Position numbers and translations under genes: made by a program
Part shown: positions 7,753-16,942 of the stretch, piece after piece
How positions within the stretch are numbered: position 1 is the first letter of the stretch
Layout of the letters: the number at the start of each line of letters is the position of its first letter
Notes under the pieces: generated by a model
What the model saw: only the letters and a program-made list of their open reading frames with translations
Databases searched by the model: none
Told to the model about the DNA's origin: nothing
Assembly: GCA_026985565.1 (NCBI GenBank)
Contig: JALSQG010000078.1
Coordinates: forward strand, 1-43,727
DNA: 43,727 nt
Source of the DNA: Deltaproteobacteria bacterium
GTDB taxonomy: Bacteria; Desulfobacterota; Dissulfuribacteria; Dissulfuribacterales; QOAL01
Direction: 5' to 3'

Positions 7753-8856
7753 ATGAATATTACTACAGTAGATTCAATAATACAAAAGGCCATAAAAGAG
7801 CGACTCTTTCCAGGTGCTGCCCTCGGTATTTATTCACAGGATCTTGGCATACTTTGCAAATACTACGGACGTCACACCTTTGTCCCCTGGAGTCGAAAGA
7901 TAGATCAGGACTCTGTCTTTGACCTTGCCTCTGTTACCAAACCCCTCTGCACAGCCCTCGCCGTGGCAACCATGATGTCGGAAGATAAACTACAGCTTAA
8001 CCAGCCGGTTACGGATTTTTTCCCGGATGCACCATTAGACAAATGGAACATAACCCTGCGTCATCTCCTTTGCCACAGCTCCGGCCTTTCGGCCTGGATG
8101 CCCATTTATAAGTCTCTTTCAAAAAGAGGGAAAAACCATTTGACAAATGCCAAGACAAGGGCCTGCGAAATAATACTATCAACGCCCCTTGCCTATGAAA
8201 CAGGAAGCAAGAGCATCTATAGCGATCTTGGTTTCATTTTGCTTGGAAGAATCGTTGAAATTTCATCTGGACTGCCCCTTTGGCACCTTGTCAAGAAAAG
8301 GATCTACGAACCCCTTGGCCTTACGTCCTTTACATCCCCTTTGCCAAAGGGCGATTCTTTCTCAGAAATTATGGTGCCTACGGGCTATTGCCCCATAAGA
8401 AAGCGCATCTGCTGGGGTGAGGCAAACGATATAAATGTTTGGTCCATAGGGGGCATATCCGGCCACGCTGGCCTTTTTTCAAATCTTGAGGATACCTTAA
8501 GGCTCACCATCGCCATAATGAACGCCTATAACGACAAGGGCAAAGGGATTGCCTCCATAAGAGGCAGGCTCATTTGTAAATTTCTCGACTACAGATCCCC
8601 GAACCCCGACATTCAGTGGGCCCTTGGATTTGACCGACCAAGCCTTCAGGGCTCTTCAAGCGGTGATCTTTTTTCCCAAAATAGTGTTGGGCACCTTGGT
8701 TATACAGGCACGTCCTTTTGGATTGATCTTCAGGAAGGGATATCTGTTGTATTCCTTTCTGCCAGGACATTTCCGAGGGACATTCCCTCAGACAAAAAAA
8801 GAATGAAAAAATTTAGAAGGTCCCTCCACAATGAGATCAGGAAGGTCCTGGGCTGA
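7753..8856 (+). CDS. serine hydrolase of the beta-lactamase (class C/EstB-like) family
   Basis: A 367-residue protein with the penicillin-binding/esterase fold. The nucleophile motif is S60-V-T-K63 (L-A-S-V-T-K-P-L), the second motif is Y156-S-D (I-Y-S-D-L-G-F-I-L-L-G), and H-L-G-Y-T-G-T-S near residue 320 sits where the third motif (KTG or HxG) belongs. H-L-L-C-H-S-S-G is also a family signature. No signal peptide is visible, so a cytoplasmic location is likely and it is probably an esterase or D-aminopeptidase-like enzyme, not an antibiotic-resistance beta-lactamase. It has no obvious operon partner. Confidence 0.88.
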   Translation: MNITTVDSIIQKAIKERLFPGAALGIYSQDLGILCKYYGRHTFVPWSRKIDQDSVFDLASVTKPLCTALAVATMMSEDKLQLNQPVTDFFPDAPLDKWNITLRHLLCHSSGLSAWMPIYKSLSKRGKNHLTNAKTRACEIILSTPLAYETGSKSIYSDLGFILLGRIVEISSGLPLWHLVKKRIYEPLGLTSFTSPLPKGDSFSEIMVPTGYCPIRKRICWGEANDINVWSIGGISGHAGLFSNLEDTLRLTIAIMNAYNDKGKGIASIRGRLICKFLDYRSPNPDIQWALGFDRPSLQGSSSGDLFSQNSVGHLGYTGTSFWIDLQEGISVVFLSARTFPRDIPSDKKRMKKFRRSLHNEIRKVLG

Positions 8857-8882
8857 TCATGACCCCAAAAAACGAGGTAATT

Positions 8883-10088
8883 TTATAGGCCAATCAGATT
8901 ATAGATCCTGACCGGCCTTTTGGTGGCCATCCTTACTGCCTTTGCCTTGTTGAAAAAATATCTGCCTATTGGTTCATCAAAAGGTACAAGGTATATCGTC
9001 CCCTTTGGAAAGGGTGTTTCTTCTTGGAGAAGCTCAAAGAGCTCTGTCCAATGGGAATGAGGAAGGCCTTGGTTTACTAAAATATTTAGGCTTATTTCAA
9101 CTTGCGGAAATCTTTGGTTAATCAGGTTTATAAAATGCCATGCGGCCATGACCCTATCTTTTGAAACAGGCTTTTTCAAAAGGGCGACAGTGGTTTCATC
9201 AACAGATTCGATACCCACATTTATGAAATAGTTAAGGCCACTTTCTTCAAGATGGCTGAAAAATGAAATATCCTTCTTTAATAAGGAATCTGCACTTGCA
9301 AAGAGGAAAACATTCTTTATCCAGGGCATTTTTTCTCTGACAAGCGCTATTGCGTAGAAAATCAACTCATCAGACACTCCAAGGGCATCCTGATTCCCGA
9401 AAAACACGCCTTTAAACATGGTTTTTTCATCCCTTAGGGTGTGAAGAAGCCTGTCTGTCTGTGACTCTATCTCCATTTTGGTGCGCGGGCTATGATCCGT
9501 GCCATCCTTGAAACGGCAAAAACCGCAGTTGTAGAGACAGCCTGTGGCAAGGATTACAGGAAACACGTCATAGTCACAAAGCATGCAATCTGGTGGAAGC
9601 ACGTTCACCTTTGCCCTTAAAAGCGATGGAAATTTGACAATAAAGAAACGATTCCAGAATCTAAGCCCGCCTATGACCTTGCCCCACAAAGGGTCTTTTT
9701 CCTCAGCTCCTGCATTAGCACCTGCCAAAGCCTCCATCTTGGAAAGGGCCATTTTTGCCGCAACCCTTTCATTGACATTATTGGCACTTACATCACGTTG
9801 TGGCCCAAGCTCAATCGGTACATAGAATTGGTGAAAGAGGCTTGCGAGATCTCCGTACCCCAGACTCGAATAATAAAGAGGCCTGCCAGAAAGGGAAATC
9901 TTTAACCATTCGGCAGGATTTGGCCAACACTTCTTGGCCTGGAGGAAAATGGGTCTCCAGGCCAAGGAAAAATGGATGGTCAAATCCTCTGTCTCCACAT
10001 GGTGATACCTGGCAGGGCGAGCAGGAAAGCTGAAATTGCCGCACTCTTTCTGACCTTGTCTGTTGGTCCTTATTAGTACTTCTTGCAT
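8883..10088 (-). CDS. radical SAM protein, uncharacterised
   Basis: A 401-residue protein with a 170-residue N-terminal region of unknown fold and then a radical SAM core. The cluster motif is C184-x3-C188-x2-C191 in A-T-G-C-L-Y-N-C-G-F-C. The downstream F-G-N-Q-D-A and N-V-G-I-E-S segments are consistent with the TIM-barrel strands that bind SAM. The C-terminus (E-T-P-F-P-K-G-T-I-Y-L-V-P-F) ends without an auxiliary cysteine cluster. It is convergent with the serine hydrolase (26-base gap) and divergent from the binding-protein cluster. The substrate is unknown. Confidence 0.87.
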   Translation of the reverse strand: MQEVLIRTNRQGQKECGNFSFPARPARYHHVETEDLTIHFSLAWRPIFLQAKKCWPNPAEWLKISLSGRPLYYSSLGYGDLASLFHQFYVPIELGPQRDVSANNVNERVAAKMALSKMEALAGANAGAEEKDPLWGKVIGGLRFWNRFFIVKFPSLLRAKVNVLPPDCMLCDYDVFPVILATGCLYNCGFCRFKDGTDHSPRTKMEIESQTDRLLHTLRDEKTMFKGVFFGNQDALGVSDELIFYAIALVREKMPWIKNVFLFASADSLLKKDISFFSHLEESGLNYFINVGIESVDETTVALLKKPVSKDRVMAAWHFINLINQRFPQVEISLNILVNQGLPHSHWTELFELLQEETPFPKGTIYLVPFDEPIGRYFFNKAKAVRMATKRPVRIYNLIGL

Positions 10089-10238
10089 TTTCAGGATCTA
10101 TTATATCTTGCCGATAAAAACTAAGAGAAAAAATGTGCAAAAATCTGCTGTAGCAATTATTTTCTTTAAATTGGACAGGATCTTATAACACTAACCGACT
10201 CTTTTGTCCGGGTTATCTAAGCTGTAGAAGACTTTTAA

Positions 10239-11384
10239 ATGCAAGGGGCTTTTGGGCTAAAATCAAAATGGCATAATCGTGACGTTATTTATCTCCTTTT
10301 TCTTTGTGCATCGATTTTTATCCTTGCAGGCTGCAACAAAGACACGCAAGAAGTGCGCATAGGTCTTTCTGTCAACCTTACAGGCTATAGCGGTACACCT
10401 GCAGAAGATATGAGGGATGGAGCAACCCTTGCCGTAAAGGAAATAAACAAACAAGAAGATTCTCTAAGACTCCGGCTGATAACCAAGGATGACAAAAATA
10501 GTCCCCAGGGGGTCAAGGCAGCGGATGAAGAACTCATAGCAGCCGGTTGTCCGGTCATAATCGGTCATAGCTACTCTGAGAACACACTGATGGCCTATCC
10601 CATTGTAACAGGGGCAAACAGAATACTTATAACTGCCTATACTGCCACAACTAAGCTCTCTGACAAGGATGACCTCTTTTTCCGTACATCTGTTGACAAC
10701 AGCCTCTATGCAAAGGCCTTTGCAAAACTTTTTAGAGAAAGGAACTTAAGGGACATTGTAACTGTAATGGATGTTTCTAATCCGAGCTTTTCCCTTGACC
10801 TTTATAAAAGCATCAAAAAAGAATTCAATGGAGCCATGGTTGGTATCAGCATCGATGCCAGGGGTAGGGTGGAATGGGACCGGATAATCAGAAAGATTAA
10901 AGAAAAAAGACCGCAGGCCGTATTGATGGCAACTGAGGTGAAAAGTACCGCCATCTTGGCCCAAAAACTAAAAGAAGCAGGCTATAAGGGATCTTTCTTT
11001 GCAACCATCTGGGCACAAGGACCGTCTCTTTTGACCTATGGTGGTCATGCCGTAGAGGGTCTTTCTATCGTCACCTTTGTAAAACCCCGCTACCACAATA
11101 AGCTTTACCGCCATTTTGAAAGACAAATGGAACAACAGTTCTACAAAAAGGCAACTCCTAAGGCCGCAAGGGCATACGAGCTTGTTTCCATCCTGCATGA
11201 GGCCATAAAGGGGTGCAAAGGGCGGGTAAACGATACAAAGTGCATAAAAAATCGTCTGTTAAATGGCCACTACCACTCCCTAATGGGCCCTTTGAAATTC
11301 AATAGGTTCGGAGATGTGTTAAGACCAATATACCTGGTGACAGTAAAGGGAGGGGATTTCCATCTTGAAAAACGGATACTGTAG
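10239..11384 (+). CDS. LivK-type substrate-binding lipoprotein (paralogue 1)
   Basis: A 381-residue type I periplasmic binding protein of the branched-chain amino acid (LivK/Peripla_BP_6) family. It has a lipoprotein signal with lipobox I-L-A-G-C32. Family segments are V-R-I-G-L-S-V-N-L-T-G, the A-V-K-E-I-N-K lobe-1 helix, D-D-K-N-S-P-Q-G, I-I-G-H-S-Y-S-E-N-T and F-F-R-T-S-V-D-N. No permease or ATPase genes are nearby. The next gene is a close paralogue, followed by a sensor kinase, so presenting a bound ligand to the kinase is more plausible than transport. The alternative is a subunit of an ABC transporter encoded elsewhere. Confidence 0.9.
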   Translation: MQGAFGLKSKWHNRDVIYLLFLCASIFILAGCNKDTQEVRIGLSVNLTGYSGTPAEDMRDGATLAVKEINKQEDSLRLRLITKDDKNSPQGVKAADEELIAAGCPVIIGHSYSENTLMAYPIVTGANRILITAYTATTKLSDKDDLFFRTSVDNSLYAKAFAKLFRERNLRDIVTVMDVSNPSFSLDLYKSIKKEFNGAMVGISIDARGRVEWDRIIRKIKEKRPQAVLMATEVKSTAILAQKLKEAGYKGSFFATIWAQGPSLLTYGGHAVEGLSIVTFVKPRYHNKLYRHFERQMEQQFYKKATPKAARAYELVSILHEAIKGCKGRVNDTKCIKNRLLNGHYHSLMGPLKFNRFGDVLRPIYLVTVKGGDFHLEKRIL

Positions 11385-11462
11385 GCAAGCTCGCTTGTTC
11401 ATCTTTAATCTTGTTGGCAGGTTTTCCTGCATGGTTGAAAATCAGGGAATTGGATTATCCAT

Positions 11463-12602
11463 ATGAAAAAGGGGAACGGAAAATATCTCGCAGTCTTCGT
11501 CGCTTTTGTGGTCCTGATAGTTGGTCTGGTATTAGGCTATGAAAAAAAGATCAGGCACAGCCCTGTCAAGATAGGCTTAGCCATTAATCTCAGCGGGGCC
11601 GGGGCAAGCAGGGGCCTTGCAATCAAAAGCGGAATAGTCGTTGCCGTTAGACAGATAAATGCTTCTGGCGGGATAAACGGGCATCCCCTGGAACTTGTCG
11701 TTGCAGATGACAAAAATACCCAAAAAGGAGTATATGAGGCCGACAGAAAGCTTCTTGACCAAGGCTGCCCGGTAATCATCGGTCACGGCAGTTCAAGCAA
11801 CACACTCCTTGCCTACCCAGTAGTTACTGGTAGAAACAGGCTCCTTATCACTGGCTGCACTGCCACCACAAGGCTATCTGGAAAGGACGATCTTTTCTTC
11901 AGAACCTGTGTGGACAACTTCGTTTTTGCAAGGACCTTTTCTAAAATCTTTGAAAAAGAAGGCATAAGAAGCGTCTCAATTCTGGCAGACAAGTCAAACC
12001 AGTCGTTCACTTCCGATTTAGTCCAGCAGCTTGAAAGGACCTTTCGGGGCCATTTACATGTAACCTCAATGAACAGCAAGAACGAGGTCGACTGGGAAAA
12101 AAACGTTGACGACATGCTAAGATCAAACCCAAAGGCAATACTTCTTCTTGTCAACCCGAGAAATACTGCCATTTGCCTTCAAAAGCTTAGGGCAGGAAAT
12201 TTTAAAGGCCCCATTTATGCAACGCCCTGGAGCATGGGTAAGGCCCTTTTCGCCTATTCTGCCAGCGCCATAGAAGGGTTAAAGATTGTTTCAATGCTTC
12301 CGACTCTTTGTGACAATAAAAGATTTAAGCAGCTGGACAACCAAATGGGAAGACTATTTCATTGTGAGGCAACAATGTGTTCCGCCAGGGCATATGAGCT
12401 TGCCATGATCGTTGCCGATGCAATGAAAAGGTGTGGGGAAAGGGTTTCGGATCCCTTGTGCATCAAAGAAAAACTGCTCTCAGGCACATATAACTTTCTT
12501 GCAGACCAGATTCATTTTGACAGGTTTGGAGACATGCACAGACCACTTTATGTAATGGAGATAAAGGGAAAGAAGCCTGTCGTGAAGGAGCGCATTATTT
12601 AG
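11463..12602 (+). CDS. LivK-type substrate-binding protein, membrane anchored (paralogue 2)
   Basis: A 379-residue paralogue of the preceding gene. Both carry I-I-G-H-x-S-S/E-N-T-L-x-A-Y-P-x-V-T-G, a D-D-L-F-F-R-T-x-V-D-N block, an A-R-A-Y-E-L helix and an F-x-R-F-G-D-x-x-R-P-x-Y C-terminal block. It has a single N-terminal hydrophobic helix (about 9-25) without a lipobox cysteine, so it is probably anchored in the inner membrane rather than released. The kinase gene starts 4 bases after its stop, which strongly suggests co-translation. The different anchoring of the two paralogues is notable. Confidence 0.9.
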   Translation: MKKGNGKYLAVFVAFVVLIVGLVLGYEKKIRHSPVKIGLAINLSGAGASRGLAIKSGIVVAVRQINASGGINGHPLELVVADDKNTQKGVYEADRKLLDQGCPVIIGHGSSSNTLLAYPVVTGRNRLLITGCTATTRLSGKDDLFFRTCVDNFVFARTFSKIFEKEGIRSVSILADKSNQSFTSDLVQQLERTFRGHLHVTSMNSKNEVDWEKNVDDMLRSNPKAILLLVNPRNTAICLQKLRAGNFKGPIYATPWSMGKALFAYSASAIEGLKIVSMLPTLCDNKRFKQLDNQMGRLFHCEATMCSARAYELAMIVADAMKRCGERVSDPLCIKEKLLSGTYNFLADQIHFDRFGDMHRPLYVMEIKGKKPVVKERII

Positions 12603-12606
12603 TCCC

Positions 12607-15168
12607 ATGAAACATCGGGCATCTATAGCAAACCAGTTTACACGATATACATGGATTATTGGCATAATCTCTTGTATTGCAGTGCTTTTCATCACTATAA
12701 ATTCGGAGATCAGCCTACTAAAGAGACAGGCTGCCATTGAGATCTCAAGGATCTATGACGCCGCAGAAATAGAGGTGGACAGATTCTTTTTTAAGGACCA
12801 GATCCTTGTTACATATCTTAATGAAAAGGCTGCCACGATCCCTGATAAGCAAAGGCTAAAATGGATAGGTGACAACCTGAGGCAGGGAGAAAATCGGGCC
12901 ACCTTTGTTATTTTGGACAAAAAGGGAAGGATTGCCTATGTAAGCGACCCCAACGATGAGCAGTATCTGGGCCTTGACTTTTCAAACCTTGAATATGTCA
13001 AATCTCGACAAAAGGTTTCAGGGGTTCATCAGTCCTTTTTTACATCACGTCCTGTTGTAACCATATCCTATCCATTAAGGGACGGCCTTTTACTAATAGA
13101 AAAGGACGTCTTCCAATTGGCCCAGGGGTTGAAAGGTCTTCCAAGGCCATCTGTGGACGGATCAACGGTCTTTATACTAAATCGTCAAGGCACGGTCATT
13201 TATCATCCAAATACCGAACTAATAAAGACCAGGGAGAATCTTCTTAGCACATTTGGCAGTTGGACCGGTCCAGACACATATGGATTCTTTAACGTCATGA
13301 AAGATGGTGCAAGATACTGGTGCATGAAAAAGTGCTTTAGCAGGCCAAATACCTGGACTTTCTATGCCGCAATTCCAGAAACCAAGATCGTCCCATATCT
13401 ATGGCACCATGTATGGCCCATTGCCATGACCATATTTGTTATTTTTATGGCAGTCGTATTATTCGTGGATTCCATAATCAATAAAGGTATATCTATACCT
13501 GTTAAACGAATTTCAGAATGGCTTTCCAATATAGATCCCCTCAATCCTGAAACTACGAAGAACTCTTCGCTACCAATTGTCAGCAGCCAGGAACTCTACT
13601 CTATAGTGCAAAGTGCCAGACAGATGCTTGATACCATAAAGAGCAAGAATGCGGAGATCACCAAGCGGGACGAACTGTTTCGCACTGTCATTGAGTATGC
13701 AGCGGATTGGGCATACTGGCTGGATGAAAAGGGGACCTTCAAATATAACTCCATAAAATGCAGGGACATCACGGGTTATTCCCCGGAAGAGTTCCAGGAG
13801 GACCCCGATCTTCTTATAAGAATCATTCATGAAGACGACAGAGCACGCTTTAAACAGCACATGGAATCAGTCGTTGGGACGAAACCCCACAGAAACATGG
13901 AGTTTCGAATAGTTACGAAGGACGGGCGCATTAGGTGGATCAGCCACAACTGTAATAAGATATTTGACGGATCTGGAAACTTTATGGGAGTAAGAGGAAG
14001 CAACCTTGACATAACTGACCAGAAATTGGCATCGGAAGAGCTTTCCAAGATAGAAAAGCTGGAATCCCTGGGTGTTGTTGCAGGAGGCCTCGCTCATGAT
14101 TTCAATAACATGCTCACTGCCATCCTTGGTAACATTTCCCTTGCGCTAATGGAGGCGGATGCCTCCAGCAATCTCCACAAAAGGCTTCAGGTGGCGGAAA
14201 AGGCCTGCCTCAAGGCCCAGAGTCTAACTCAACAGCTTCTAACCTTTGCCAAGGGAGGAACACCGGTAAAAAAACCGTCTTCACTCAAGCGCATTATTCT
14301 TGAAACGGCTGAATTCAGTCTGAAAGGCTCAAATGTGGCCTGCAGATTCGACTTTGACCAAGACCTTTGGATGGTGGAAGTTGATCCTGGACAGATCAGC
14401 CAGGTCCTTCAAAATCTCATTCTTAATGCGGATCAGGCCATGCCAAATGGAGGCATTCTAAGGATCAAGGCACGAAACATGAAGATTGATGGGGAGACTG
14501 CCGAACTGGCTCCAGCAGGCCGTTACGTTTGCATAACCGTTCAGGATGAAGGCGTTGGCATCCCAAAGAAGCTTCTTTCAAAAATTTTTGATCCCTACTT
14601 CACCACCAAGGAGCATGGAAGCGGCCTTGGGCTGGCAGTCTGTTTTTCTGTAATAAGAAAACATGGCGGATACATAAAGGTGGAATCAGAGCAAGGAAAA
14701 GGGTCAAGCTTCCATGTCTTTTTGCCTGCCCTTGACAAAACGGCTAAGGAACATGACGAAAGGCAAAACACCTTGGCAGAGATGGCAAAAGGCAAAAAGA
14801 TTCTGATAATGGATGATGATCCCAATATATTGCAGCTTCTTCAAGAAGGACTTAAGTATCTTGGACTTAAGGCAGAAACTGCAACCGATGGCAATGAGGC
14901 AATCAAGAAGTATGAAAAGGCCTTGAAAGATGGGGACCCATATGATGCCGTGATAATGGATCTTACAGTGCCAGGAGGAATGGGCGGAAGAGAGGCACTA
15001 AAAAGACTCCTTGAGATAGATCCTGATGCAAAGGTTATCGTATCAAGTGGCTATTCCAAGGACGATACAATTACAAACTACAAACGCTACGGCTTCTGCG
15101 CATCCCTTCCAAAACCATACAAGTTAGAAATGCTTAATAGCGTTCTTCTGTCCGTGTTTTCTGCCTAA
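12607..15168 (+). CDS. membrane hybrid histidine kinase (Cache-PAS-HisKA-HATPase-REC)
   Basis: An 853-residue sensor with transmembrane helices at about 14-36 and 271-293 enclosing a Cache-like periplasmic domain (F-V-I-L-D-K-K-G-R-I-A-Y-V, L-G-L-D-F-S, T-I-S-Y-P-L). A PAS domain follows (about 345-475, ending N-L-D-I-T-D-Q-K), then HisKA with H497 in G-G-L-A-H-D-F-N-N, an HATPase (D-E-G-V-G-I-P, G-S-G-L-G-L-A-V) and a receiver with M-D-D-D and D785 (V-I-M-D-L-T-V-P-G). No output domain is present. It lies 4 bases downstream of the second binding protein; the pair plus paralogue 1 probably forms one signalling operon. The 3' end overlaps the convergent cytochrome gene by 35 bases. Confidence 0.92.
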   Translation: MKHRASIANQFTRYTWIIGIISCIAVLFITINSEISLLKRQAAIEISRIYDAAEIEVDRFFFKDQILVTYLNEKAATIPDKQRLKWIGDNLRQGENRATFVILDKKGRIAYVSDPNDEQYLGLDFSNLEYVKSRQKVSGVHQSFFTSRPVVTISYPLRDGLLLIEKDVFQLAQGLKGLPRPSVDGSTVFILNRQGTVIYHPNTELIKTRENLLSTFGSWTGPDTYGFFNVMKDGARYWCMKKCFSRPNTWTFYAAIPETKIVPYLWHHVWPIAMTIFVIFMAVVLFVDSIINKGISIPVKRISEWLSNIDPLNPETTKNSSLPIVSSQELYSIVQSARQMLDTIKSKNAEITKRDELFRTVIEYAADWAYWLDEKGTFKYNSIKCRDITGYSPEEFQEDPDLLIRIIHEDDRARFKQHMESVVGTKPHRNMEFRIVTKDGRIRWISHNCNKIFDGSGNFMGVRGSNLDITDQKLASEELSKIEKLESLGVVAGGLAHDFNNMLTAILGNISLALMEADASSNLHKRLQVAEKACLKAQSLTQQLLTFAKGGTPVKKPSSLKRIILETAEFSLKGSNVACRFDFDQDLWMVEVDPGQISQVLQNLILNADQAMPNGGILRIKARNMKIDGETAELAPAGRYVCITVQDEGVGIPKKLLSKIFDPYFTTKEHGSGLGLAVCFSVIRKHGGYIKVESEQGKGSSFHVFLPALDKTAKEHDERQNTLAEMAKGKKILIMDDDPNILQLLQEGLKYLGLKAETATDGNEAIKKYEKALKDGDPYDAVIMDLTVPGGMGGREALKRLLEIDPDAKVIVSSGYSKDDTITNYKRYGFCASLPKPYKLEMLNSVLLSVFSA

Positions 15169-16567
15169 GGATAGCCTGCCTACACTGATTTATAAAGTTT
15201 GACACAAAAACCGAACGTATGAAGTCTGCACCCGCTGTCGTATGCGGATGGTATGGCAAGCAAAAAGACGCCATGGCCTTCATATCAAGGCCAGATCCAG
15301 CTTCATCTGGGTAGATCAGCCTGTATCGCCCTTTGGCCCTTGGCCTTATACCATCTAAGACCGTCTCTTCCGATGCATCTACATAGCTTAAGGAAAGGGA
15401 AAGAATGGGCCTCATCACGGACAAATGGCCATCAACTCCAAGACCAAGTTCGACAGGTGCCCAGCGTCTCTTTTCAAATCCAGAAAACCAAAGCCCCGGG
15501 AATAGACCACCGTTAATCTTGTCTTTCATGAAGGGCTTAAATGAAAAACCACTGTTCATATCTGCCCACTCGGTGATCTGTTTTTCTACTTCACTGCTTC
15601 CCTGAACTGCAAGAAAAAGCCACTCTTCGGGATCTGGAGCGTCTTTTCTTAAAAGAGACCGTCCCTGATCCCAGAATGACCAGGCTGCATGACAGGTTTC
15701 ACATTCTGCCTTGCACACTGAAGATTGAAGATGCCCTATCCTTTCTGACAGACTGATATGACATTTTACACAGGAAGGCCTTTGGGGCCCTGAAGCTTCC
15801 ACGTGGAACTCTCTTTTTTCATGACAATCGGTACAGGAAAGGCCTTTTCTGAAATGGATATCTGGCTGCATCTCTATCCATTCGACACCATATGGCCTTT
15901 TCACATGTCTTCCCCTTTCAAGAGGCGCCCTGAAATCTTCTGGATAATCCTTTTCAAAGCGGCCCACATAATCCCAACCTGTAAAGTTTCCGTAATGACA
16001 CGAAAGGCAGTTGGCAGTCTCAGGCGGTCTGAATAAATGACTTACCTTTCTTCCCGTTTTCATATGACAGGAGGCGCAGCCCTTTCCTCGCCTCACCCCA
16101 CTGTAGTCATCTCCTTCATAGAAAGGGTGGCACCTTAGGCATCTCCTTGCAAGAAGATCCATCACCAGTTCCTTTTCAGTGGCAGGCCTTGAAACTGCAT
16201 GAATCTCTTTCAACCTTGGAGCAGATGCCCCTGGGAAAAATGCCTGCCATACCATTCCAATCTCATTATCAAGGTTATAGTGACTTGAATGCGAAATACT
16301 TAGGATCTCACTTCGGTGACAGCTACCACAAAACCTTCCGGCATTTTCAGGGGAAGCTGGCCATCTTTCAAGGCCTTTATGTGCCTTGGCTTTGGAACCG
16401 GCTTTGGCATCACCCTTATGACAACTTGTGCAAGAAAACTGGTGATTTTCATCAAGGGTGATCTCATGACAGATAAGGCAGCCATTTTGCCCTGTTTCTG
16501 TCTGGCCGCAGTGGCTACACGCAGCAAGAAAAAGCGCCACAAAACAGATCTGCCACCAGGTACGCAT
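15134..16567 (-). CDS. nine-haem c-type cytochrome lipoprotein
   Basis: A 477-residue secreted protein with a lipobox F-L-A-A-C17, followed by Ser at +2, so an outer-membrane inner-leaflet lipoprotein is likely. Nine CXXCH haem sites begin at residues 30, 46, 80, 143, 164, 187, 245, 266 and 289, and all lie in the first 293 residues. The last 180 residues carry no haem motif and look like a separate beta-rich domain (S-L-S-L-S-Y-V-D, G-R-Y-R-L-I-Y-P-D). I do not recognise the family by name. A role in periplasmic or extracellular electron transfer is inferred from the haem content. It overlaps the convergent kinase gene by 35 bases at the 3' ends. Confidence 0.9.
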   Translation of the reverse strand: MRTWWQICFVALFLAACSHCGQTETGQNGCLICHEITLDENHQFSCTSCHKGDAKAGSKAKAHKGLERWPASPENAGRFCGSCHRSEILSISHSSHYNLDNEIGMVWQAFFPGASAPRLKEIHAVSRPATEKELVMDLLARRCLRCHPFYEGDDYSGVRRGKGCASCHMKTGRKVSHLFRPPETANCLSCHYGNFTGWDYVGRFEKDYPEDFRAPLERGRHVKRPYGVEWIEMQPDIHFRKGLSCTDCHEKREFHVEASGPQRPSCVKCHISLSERIGHLQSSVCKAECETCHAAWSFWDQGRSLLRKDAPDPEEWLFLAVQGSSEVEKQITEWADMNSGFSFKPFMKDKINGGLFPGLWFSGFEKRRWAPVELGLGVDGHLSVMRPILSLSLSYVDASEETVLDGIRPRAKGRYRLIYPDEAGSGLDMKAMASFCLPYHPHTTAGADFIRSVFVSNFINQCRQAILRQKTRTEERY

Positions 16568-16761
16568 CTATAGCCCCCGTTTAATTCTTATCTCAAGGCC
16601 TTAAGGCCAAACATAAAAAACAGATCAACCTTCAGACTTCCCGAATACACCCTGTCAGTTAAGCATTGAAGGGGGGCAATCTCAAGCATAAATAAGGTGA
16701 ATGATTGCAGGGGATCGCGACGATTGTGAGAGAAAAACGTCCTCAAGCCCAACACACATTC

Positions 16762-16790
16762 TTGACAAGAAATAGAGCCACTTCTATATT
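16762..16790 (+). promoter_or_regulatory. sigma70 promoter of tRNA-Gln
   Basis: A consensus -35 TTGACA (16762-16767) and a -10 TATATT (16785-16790) are separated by exactly 17 bases. The predicted start of transcription falls about ten bases before the mature tRNA 5' end. The rest of the 16568-16761 gap shows no gene. Confidence 0.75.
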
Positions 16791-16806
16791 TGAATTCAAG
16801 TGCTGC

Positions 16807-16880
16807 TGGGGGATCGTCTAATGGCAGGACGGTAGACTCTGGATCTACTAGTCTAGGTTCGAATCCTAGTCCCCCAGCCA
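16807..16880 (+). tRNA. tRNA-Gln (anticodon CUG)
   Basis: A complete cloverleaf can be drawn. The acceptor stem TGGGGGA pairs with TCCCCCA (U1-A72, typical of tRNA-Gln), the discriminator is G, and CCA is encoded. The D arm has GTC/GAC, and the anticodon stem GTAGA/TCTAC holds loop CTCTGGA with anticodon CUG after U33. The T arm is CTAGG-TTCGAAT-CCTAG. Aminoacylation in this organism probably runs through mischarged Glu-tRNA-Gln, since gatC and gatA are present in the same window. Confidence 0.97.
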
Positions 16881-16942
16881 TCTTTATTAACAATCATCTC
16901 CAGGCAGAAGAGGCGTCTTATCAATAATGGAGAAAATCCCCT

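Noticed and set aside
7753-8856. Antibiotic-resistance beta-lactamase
   Set aside because: The fold is right, but there is no signal peptide, the third motif is not a clean KTG, and no resistance or mobile context exists.
16588-16893. Minus-strand open frame of 101 codons covering the tRNA
   Set aside because: Its N-terminal part is simply the antisense of tRNA-Gln, a well-known source of false gene calls; the rest has no protein character.
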